Positions 1 through 7,000 of a stretch of 64,000 bases of DNA are shown here, piece after piece. The translations under genes and the position numbers were made by a program. The notes below the pieces were generated by a model. It was not told the DNA's origin, did not search any database, and saw only the letters and a list, made by a program, of their open reading frames with translations. The first letter of the stretch is position 1. Each line of letters opens with the position of its first letter. This DNA is from Blautia sp. (GTDB lineage Bacteria; Bacillota; Clostridia; Lachnospirales; Lachnospiraceae). The stretch is taken from positions 1 to 64,000 of the forward strand of contig JAFWGA010000058.1 of the NCBI GenBank assembly GCA_017515325.1. Direction: 5' to 3'.

Positions 1-819
1 AATAACTCCCTTGATCCCAATGCCGCATTCGCTCAGGAAATCAATGATCTTTTGCATAGCCTTTGCATCGACAAGACCGCCCCGATAAACATCATATGTT
101 ACAGGCTTCCCATCTTCTGTAACCGCATAAGTAAAGCTTATGATGTTGATATTCTTTCCGGATTTTGCATGGCCTTTTTCGGCAATATCAACACCCTTGC
201 TCTGACAGTCATCATTTGAACCGTCGATGCATAGCCACACACACTCAACCCCGTCTTCTTTGCATTGAAGAGCCCAGCGCTTACGGAAAAGAAGTTCAAG
301 TTCTCTTGTCATTTCCTCTTCAAATAAGCGGGAATACCAGGTATCGCTATATGGAACATAAGAAAACAAAAGCTCATTACGCATTCTGTGTGCGAAGCCT
401 GCGGCATCATCCGTATGATGGATAATGGAATACATAGCGTAATCAACAATAGCAGAGGCCTTATCTGTGCCGTATACATTGTCCAGAATATCTTTGATGC
501 CGATTTTTCTGTTGATTGCATGGATGGCGGTGAACATCCCAATATTCTTCACAACAGGCTTAATTCGCTCTTTTGATATCTTTGCCCATTCAAATGGGAA
601 TATATCCGCATATTGAGATGTAGGATGCATCTTCGTGGTGCTTCCTGGAACCTGATGTCCAATGGTCGTACGTTGAGGACGGGCATATCCTTTTTCTCTG
701 TCATAAGGTGCCTGGAGTACATATTTAATCAGGGCGGGTTTGCCGTTCTTTTGCTTTTCAATCGTTACACGTTCTTTTGGAATGTCTACTTCAAAATATC
801 TGTAAACGGCTATAATTAT
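1..819 (-). pseudogene. IS transposase (IS4/IS1634-like), frameshifted and cut by window edge
   Basis: A reading frame of about 273 codons stays open from 819 to the left edge on the minus strand. Its translation contains VDIPKERVTIEKQKNGKP, then TTIGHQVPG, then FPFEWAKISKERI and WLCIDGSNDDCQSKG. The IDGSND stretch looks like the first acidic catalytic motif of a DDE transposase, and the general look is that of the large transposases of the IS4/IS1634 type (recognition from memory, family not certain). There is no usable start codon in this frame. A neighbouring frame reads NNYSRLQIF immediately before, one base out of phase, so a single-base indel near the A-run at 793-796 probably broke the N-terminus. 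A sigma-A type promoter (TTGCAA, 17 bp, TATAAT on the minus strand) lies upstream around 860-890. The C-terminal part is beyond the window. Confidence 0.6.
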
Positions 820-955
820 TTAATCCTACACATTTTAACTCAGCCCATTTAGTACTAAGTTATATTATAACAGATTAAATAATTATTTGCAAGTAACAAA
901 TCAAGAAAAGCCTTAACTTCCTGTGTTTTTTAACCCTCGACGAGACTTGCGGTCA

Positions 956-1279
956 TCACTCGTCCTCGTCAGGATCATCATAATACTCGAGTTCTAAGCG
1001 TACATCATCTATCATATATCCCAAATCGTCTGATACGCCATAACCCAGAGGATCGGCAGTAGATATGAGGTTTTCGAACTCCGCTTCATGGAGGCTGAAA
1101 AACTCCGGATGCTGTTTTGCATAATTCAGGAATTTTTCGGCCGATGATTCAAGGCTGTTGTAAAATCTTTCTCCAAAGTCACCATAGGCGGCACTGAGCT
1201 CTGCAGCTTCAGTTGCGAAAGCAAGATGCATCAGAGCTTTCGTGCCTTCGTCTACAGTTCTGCCGAGGTAGTCTTTCAG
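956..1279 (-). pseudogene. C-terminal fragment of a small conserved protein (DUF6155-like)
   Basis: The frame opens directly after a TGA and reads LKDYLGRTVDEGTKAL, then MHLAFATEAAELS, then YGDFGERFYNSLESS and ends in an acidic tail (YDDPDEDE). The pattern of an acidic helical protein with YGD...FYNSLES resembles DUF6155-type proteins; this is a weak, memory-based match. No start codon with a ribosome binding site exists at the open end. The only internal Met at 1231 has no Shine-Dalgarno. The piece directly abuts the end of the IS630 remnant, so it is probably the tail of a gene broken by rearrangement. Function unknown. Confidence 0.35.
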
Positions 1280-1425
1280 TCATGACGTCCTTTACTGGTA
1301 TCTGCAGCAAGCAGGATGGCGCATCTGGTTCGGGCATTCACAGAAGATGTTTTCTTCTGAAAACGCATGATCGTTTTTCGCTCCCGATGTGAGAGCATGA
1401 CATGGAAGGAACGTTCTCTTGCCAT
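1276..1425 (-). pseudogene. IS630-family transposase N-terminal remnant
   Basis: A 49-codon ORF starts MARERSFHVMLSHRERKTI and continues through FQKKTSSVNARTRCAILLAAD before stopping at GRHD. The LSHRER...RFQKK...NARTRCAILL pattern is that of the helix-turn-helix N-terminus of IS630/Tc1-type transposases, which are normally about 340-380 aa. Everything after the first 49 residues is missing: the HTH continuation and the DDE catalytic core. The stop falls at the junction with the DUF6155-like fragment. It is a dead remnant. Confidence 0.55.
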
Positions 1426-1474
1426 AGAAATCCTCGATCAGAATGTAAAGCCTCGTTGCAGCAAGTATCTCATC

Positions 1475-1849
1475 TTACTCTTTTCGGGTGAGCTGGCTTT
1501 GTAAGGCAATGACCTTACTTTCCAGTTCCCGGGATTTTGATGTGAGACTTTCAAGGGACTTTTCAATTTGATGGATTTCTGACAGGATATCCGTCACGGC
1601 TTGACTGATTTCTCCTATGTCTGGTAAATGGTGAGCTTGTTCTGTAGGATCAGCTACCTTTATGTTGAAAGGAACATTCCGCGATGGACGTCCTCGTCGG
1701 GCATTTGGGATTATATTTCCTTCTTTATCATACTGGCCGATACAAACTTTTTTCTGGACTTTTTTCTGTTTATCTTCGTTCCAGATATAAGTTGTATCAT
1801 AGGCGTAGTAGGTATCGGTATGTTTGTTGTAAGATTTTGTAATCGACAT
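1475..1849 (-). CDS. small IS-associated protein with coiled-coil tail
   Basis: 124 aa. The ATG at 1849 is preceded by AAGGAGG at a 7-nt spacing, and a promoter lies just upstream. The N-terminal half (TKSYNKHTDTYYAYDTTYIW, then QKKVCIGQYDKEGNIIP and RRGRPS) resembles the N-terminal SH3-like segment found in front of IS4/IS1634-like transposases of Lachnospiraceae. The C-terminal third (residues 80-124) is a heptad-rich coiled coil with leucines and charged residues. Orientation and position suggest it is the first, small ORF of a two-ORF insertion sequence whose larger ORF is the broken transposase at 1-819, with foreign fragments now lying between them. That pairing is inference. It could also be a free-standing gene of unknown function. 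Confidence 0.55.
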   Translation of the reverse strand: MSITKSYNKHTDTYYAYDTTYIWNEDKQKKVQKKVCIGQYDKEGNIIPNARRGRPSRNVPFNIKVADPTEQAHHLPDIGEISQAVTDILSEIHQIEKSLESLTSKSRELESKVIALQSQLTRKE

Positions 1850-1879
1850 GCCTTAGCCTCCTTATGCTAATTATATAAT

Positions 1880-1908
1880 ATAATAGCATACGCAAAGGGC
1901 TTTGGCAA
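1880..1908 (-). promoter_or_regulatory. sigma-A promoter for small IS-associated ORF
   Basis: On the minus strand TTGCCA (1903-1908) and TATTAT (1880-1885) are separated by exactly 17 bp. The predicted transcript starts roughly 25 nt before the AAGGAGG ribosome binding site of the 124-aa ORF. Confidence 0.6.
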
Positions 1909-1986
1909 TATTATTTTAGCTTATTTAGCATTTTGACGCCAGGTTTAGCATTAAAAATGAATGAGACGCTACAATAGTCTTTCGGA

Positions 1987-2298
1987 GTGAAATTTGATAT
2001 AATTCCCTTATTATCGTTTTTCATAAAACGCACAAAGGAGTATACCTTCAAGAAAAACGGCGTAGCGCAGGACCGTGTTAATGGAGTATCGGCAAATGCA
2101 CTCGTGATGCCGATTATCGTGGCCATTTCCATCCTGCACATCCTGATTATCGTTGTGATTCTTATGATCAACTCGGCGAGCAGCAATCTGTCTGCCATTA
2201 CACGTAAGGAGAAAGAAAAAGCACGCATATTATTGCCTGAATTGTTAAAGGGGGTTGACAGATATGCTATATCGTCCTACGCTCAGACAGACAGATAA
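1987..2298 (+). CDS. possible remnant of a membrane sensor N-terminus
   Basis: 103-codon ORF. Residues about 40-63 form one clear hydrophobic helix (VMPIIVAISILHILIIVVIL) followed by a polar, charged stretch (SNLSAITRKEKEKARILL). This looks like the first transmembrane segment of a chemoreceptor or GGDEF-type sensor. No ribosome binding site precedes the ATG at 1987; AAAGGAG at 2035-2040 is followed by no start codon at a normal distance. A weak hairpin with a T-run (about 2287-2316) follows. I consider it either a truncated sensor gene or a chance ORF. Confidence 0.25.
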   Translation: MKFDIIPLLSFFIKRTKEYTFKKNGVAQDRVNGVSANALVMPIIVAISILHILIIVVILMINSASSNLSAITRKEKEKARILLPELLKGVDRYAISSYAQTDR

Positions 2299-2407
2299 AG
2301 TCTGCCCTTTTTTGTTTGCTTAGAAGTTGTATAAAATAGGCAGATTGTATTTGCGGGTATAGTCAGCTGATACAATGTGCTTTTTTACTCTATTTGGTAA
2401 GATTTAA

Positions 2408-3862
2408 ATGCGTTTTCCTGCTGAAGAGAGGATGGTGTGTGCTATCTTGGGAAAAAACAGAATACCAAAACACCTGTTTATACCATTGTTTTGCGCTGTT
2501 GGTACGATTCTTTTTTCTCTCATGCCTGTTTTGGCTGATGATGGAAATGCATTAACGGTCGGTGTGCCTGCGGACCGATGCCCGGTATTCTACCAGGACG
2601 CCGATACGGGCGAGATTATTGGCATTGGCGTAGATTTAATGCGGGCTGTTGCGGAGAATGCCGGGTACGATGTATCGTTCATTCGCATCAAAGAAGCAAC
2701 ACTGAAAGAGGCTTTAGATCATGAGGCTTACGATGTCGTCATGCCTTTCGGAAGTGCTATACAAAGCGCATCCGGAAAGCCAAGCATTGTTACGGACAAT
2801 CTGATACAGACGCCATTTACCCTTGTCACCAAAGGCAATGGAGACCTTCCGCAGCTCAACGATCTTCATGTAGGAATGCTTCACTCCCTTGCAGCCGGGG
2901 CAGAAACTGTTGGGCAGCTATATCCGGGAATGGAGATCACTTTGTATGAAACCATGCCCGACAGCGTGAAGGCGCTCCGGGCTGGCGAGGTGGATGCTCT
3001 GCTGCATAATTCTTATGTTTGGAGCTATGTGCTGCAAAAACCTTCCTATTCCGATTTAAAAGTCCAGCCTGGTGCGATGTTCTCTATGGATTTCCGGGCC
3101 GGTACTTTGGACACACCGCAGGGACATGAGATCATTGACCGCCTGAATGGCGGCATTGCCGAATTGACTGATACACGCAGGCAGGCCATCACCTTGGACT
3201 ATACCTCCCGGAAACTCTATCAATATGGATTTTCAGATTACCTTTACCAGTATGGACTGATCATGCTGTTAGTCGTGCTGCTTATTATAGCGCTGATAGC
3301 TGTCGCTGTACTGAAAAACCGTGCGATCCGTGCGGTGCATGAGGAGAAGCTCCGTCAGTTGGTCGACCATGATCCACTGACGGGGGTGCTCAGTTTGAAT
3401 GGATTCCGGAAACGCGCTGAGGAATTACTGCGCACCCACCCCGACACGCCATATCTGCTCGTTTACGCTAATATCAGGAATTTCAAGTTCATCAACGACA
3501 GTCTGGGTATGTCTTCCGGGGACGAGCTTCTTCGATCCTGGGCAAAACGGACGCAGGCGACTCTTTCAGATGAGGAAGCTATGGGACGCGTTACAGCAGA
3601 CCGGTTTGTTATTCTTCGCCGTAACGGAGGAGATGAAGAACTGCGGAAAGACGACCAGGAGGTGCTTGCTCCGGTACGGACCTATTTTATTGACCAGGGC
3701 AAGGAGAACCGGGTGCTGTTATGTGGAGGCATCTACGTGGTTGCTCCGACAGACCACCAGCAGATAAACATTGACCACATGATGGACTGTGCCCGTATGG
3801 CGGAGAAAAAAGTCCGCGATACCAGAAATGAAGATGATCGCAGAAGGAGTGGAGACCCTTGA
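2408..3862 (+). CDS. solute-binding (family 3)-GGDEF protein, EAL domain lost
   Basis: 484 aa. Residues about 20-45 form a signal/anchor helix, about 48-270 an extracellular bacterial family-3 solute-binding domain (LTVGVPADRCPVFY, GVDLMRAVAENAG, DVVMPFGS, LRAGEVDALLHN), and about 280-303 a transmembrane helix. A cytoplasmic GGDEF domain follows at about 323-478 (DHDPLTGVLSLNGF, ANIRNFKFINDSLG). The active-site loop reads TADRF in place of GGDEF, so cyclase activity is unlikely; such domains usually serve as regulatory modules. Family members of this type normally continue into an EAL domain. Here the frame runs into an out-of-frame junction near 3825 and stops, and the last 50 or so residues of an EAL domain lie in another frame just after it. 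Starts at 2438 or 2441 are also possible (AGAGAGG nearby). Probably a non-functional or sensor-only product. Confidence 0.7.
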   Translation: MRFPAEERMVCAILGKNRIPKHLFIPLFCAVGTILFSLMPVLADDGNALTVGVPADRCPVFYQDADTGEIIGIGVDLMRAVAENAGYDVSFIRIKEATLKEALDHEAYDVVMPFGSAIQSASGKPSIVTDNLIQTPFTLVTKGNGDLPQLNDLHVGMLHSLAAGAETVGQLYPGMEITLYETMPDSVKALRAGEVDALLHNSYVWSYVLQKPSYSDLKVQPGAMFSMDFRAGTLDTPQGHEIIDRLNGGIAELTDTRRQAITLDYTSRKLYQYGFSDYLYQYGLIMLLVVLLIIALIAVAVLKNRAIRAVHEEKLRQLVDHDPLTGVLSLNGFRKRAEELLRTHPDTPYLLVYANIRNFKFINDSLGMSSGDELLRSWAKRTQATLSDEEAMGRVTADRFVILRRNGGDEELRKDDQEVLAPVRTYFIDQGKENRVLLCGGIYVVAPTDHQQINIDHMMDCARMAEKKVRDTRNEDDRRRSGDP

Positions 3863-3989
3863 ACAGGCAGAGTTCCTTCATGACCGGGGCTGCTTTGAAA
3901 TGCAGGGTTATTATTTTTATAAACCTATGCCTGTAGAGGAATTTGAGAGGATAATGAAAGAAGCTGCTGACCGTCCTTACGAAAGATAA
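3828..3989 (+). pseudogene. C-terminal fragment of an EAL phosphodiesterase domain
   Basis: This frame reads MKMIAEGVETLEQAEFL, DRGCFEMQGYYFYKPMP and EEFERIMKEA, the invariant C-terminal end of EAL domains (EGVET glutamate and the QGYY glutamine). The preceding roughly 200 residues of the domain are absent, and the frame differs from that of the upstream GGDEF protein. The arrangement is explained by one internal deletion fusing the end of the GGDEF domain to the end of the EAL domain out of phase. Confidence 0.8.
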
Positions 3990-4043
3990 CCAGCTGGGCG
4001 ATAATTCCGGGGCATGAACCGGGGATACCGTGGAGGGCCGCAT

Positions 4044-7000
4044 ATGGGAACAGTATACCATTTCACCGAAACAGAACTAAGATTTATTGAGAAACAGCCT
4101 GCTCCGCTTGCTGTTTATCAGTTTGTGGACAGGCATGTGTATACGCTTGCCCTGTCTGATGGATTCCTCAGATTATTTGGTTATACGGACAAAGCCGATG
4201 CCTACCGCCTCTCAAACCAGGATGCGCTGATCAACACCCATCCCGATGATGTTGGGAGAGTCAGGGACGCCGTCCATCGTTTTGCTGTGGAGGGCGGCAG
4301 GTACGAGGTGATCTTCCAGGCAAAGATGCACCAGAGCCAGAGGGAGGACTGCCGAATTGTCCACGGTATTGGCGAACATGTTTATACCGATACCGGCGTG
4401 CGCCTGGCATATGTATGGTTTACAGATGAAGGCGAATTTACCGATGATGATACGCAGGCTGCGACATTGAACAGAGTGTTCAATCATGCACTGCATGAAG
4501 ATAGTTTCCTGAAAGCCAATTGCTATGATAATCTGACCGGGCTCCCCAACATGACGCATTTCTTCTCGCTGGCAGAGGAAGGAAAGGCAGCCCTCAAGGC
4601 AAAGGGTGGGAAGGCGGTGATCCTTTATATGGATCTCGACGGTATGAAGAGCTATAACGACAATTATGGATTCGCGGAAGGAGACAGGCTGCTGAAGGCG
4701 TTTGCGCAGGTTCTGGATAAGACATTCGGAAATGAGAACTGCTGTCATATCAGCGCTGACCGCTTTGCCGTATATACCGAAGATGCCAGACTGGAGGATG
4801 TGCTGTACAGGGTTTTCGTGGAAGCGGAAAGGCTAAATGGAGGGAATTCACTTCCGGTCAGGGTTGGCATCTATTATCCGGACAGCATCGAAGAAGTTAC
4901 CGTGAGCACAGCCTGCGATCGCGCAAAGATGGCCTGTGACGCAATCACGAAATCGGGTGCATCCAGTTTCAAGGTTTACAGCAACCGTATGCGCAATGAA
5001 ATCAAAAAACGCCGGTACATTTTGTCACACCTCGACAGGGCAATTTCGGAGAAATGGATACAGGTCTATTATCAGCCGATAGTCAGGTCGGTCAGCGGGA
5101 AAGTATGCAACGAAGAAGCTCTGGCCAGATGGATTGATCCCTCAGAGGGCTTTCTGTCCCCTGCTGACTTTATTCCGATATTGGAAAATGCGGGCCTGAT
5201 TTATAAACTTGACCTGTTCGTGCTGGAGCAGGTGCTGGAGAAAATCAGGATCCTGGAAAATGCGGAGCTCTATATAGTGCCCCAGTCCATCAATCTTTCC
5301 AGGTCCGATTTTGACGTCTGCGATATGGTGGAGGAAATCCGCAAAAGAGTGGATGCCTCCGGAATCAGCCGGGACAGGCTGACGATAGAAATCACAGAGA
5401 GCATTATAGGCAGTGACTTTGAGTTTATCAGGACGCAGGTTGAGCGCTTCCGGAACCTGGGGTTCCCTGTCTGGATGGATGATTTCGGAAGTGGATATTC
5501 CTCGCTGGATGTCCTGCAAAGCATCCGGTTTGACCTGATCAAGTTTGATATGAGTTTCATGAGGAAACTGGATGAGGGTGACAGTGGTAAGATCATCCTG
5601 ACAGAGCTTATGAAGATGGCGACCTCCCTGGGCGTGGATACCATCTGCGAGGGCGTGGAAACTCAGAAGCAGGTTCGTTTCCTGCAGACGATCGGCTGCG
5701 CGAAGCTTCAGGGGTTTTACTACCTGAAGCCTGTCCCGTTTGATGAAATCCTGGAACGGTATAGAAAGGGCATCCAGATTGGATTTGAGAATCCTGGGGA
5801 GACCGGCTATTATGACACAATGGGACGGATCAATCTCTATGACCTGTCGTTTATGGCGAATGTGGATGACAACGTGCTGCGCAATACCTTCGACACGATT
5901 CCAATGGGAATCGTCGAGGTCAGGGAGACCGGAGACAGGATCCGGTTTGTGCGCAGCAATCAGTCCTTTATTGACTTTATGCGCCGGAAAGCCGGCTTTG
6001 GTCCGGACGACAACGCAGAGTACACTGCACCAATGACCGGAACCGGATTTATGAGGATGATTGAGGAATGCCGCATGGGCACAGACCGCGTATTTATCGA
6101 CGAGCAAATAGAAGACGGGTCTGTTGTCCATTCTTTTGCCCGGCGTATTATCGCAAACCCTGTTACCGGCAGTATTGCTTTTGCCGTTGCCATACTCTCA
6201 GTTGACAGGCCACAAAAGGATAAGTTTATCATGGAAAACGGCGGGCTCATTCAGGAGAATGACCAGTCTGGGAAAAAATCTGGTGTTACACAAAAGATTA
6301 CTCAGCTTCAGGAGTCTGTCTCTTCCCTTTTGAATAACATGCCGGGGATGTATTTTACCAAAGAAGCCGGAACAGGGATATATCTGGCCTGTAACCAGGC
6401 CTTTGCGGATTATGCGCACAAGGAGACGCCGGAGGGTGTAGCCGGCCTGACGGACTATGAAATCTTTGACCAGGAGACAGCGGTGCATTTCGTGGAGGAC
6501 GACAAAAAAGCCCTGGCCATGGACGCACCGTATGTGTTCTTCGAGGATGTGCCGGACGCCGCAGGTTGTCAAAAGCAGTTCCAGACAACCAAAATGAAAT
6601 TCATCGACAGCACTGGCAGACAGTGCCTGCTGGGAATGTGCCAGGATGTGACAGAGGCATTCCGGATCAGGCAGGAAAAGGATGTTTACGACCAGGTTAC
6701 CGCAAGCCTTGCCGAACAGTATGATACGCTGTACTATATAGATATCGAAACCAGCACTTATCTTGAGATCTCATCAACGGATGAATACAAAAAGCTGAAT
6801 GTGCCGGCGACCGGGAATGACTTTTTCGCCGAGAGCAGAAGAAGCATCCGCAAATACGTGCATCCTGAAGATCAGTATAAAGTGATGCGTCTGCATTATA
6901 AGGACGTGATGCTGGACAACCTGAAAAACGCCCATTCTTTCTCAATGAACTGGCGCCTGGTGGTGAACGGACAGGTCAGGCATATCCGCCATACAGAGAT

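Noticed and set aside
816-833. Programmed frameshift between a five-codon MCRIK mini-ORF and the transposase frame at the left end
   Set aside because: There is no classical slippery heptamer, and another frame (NNYSRLQIF) fits the transposase N-terminus better, so an ordinary indel is more likely.
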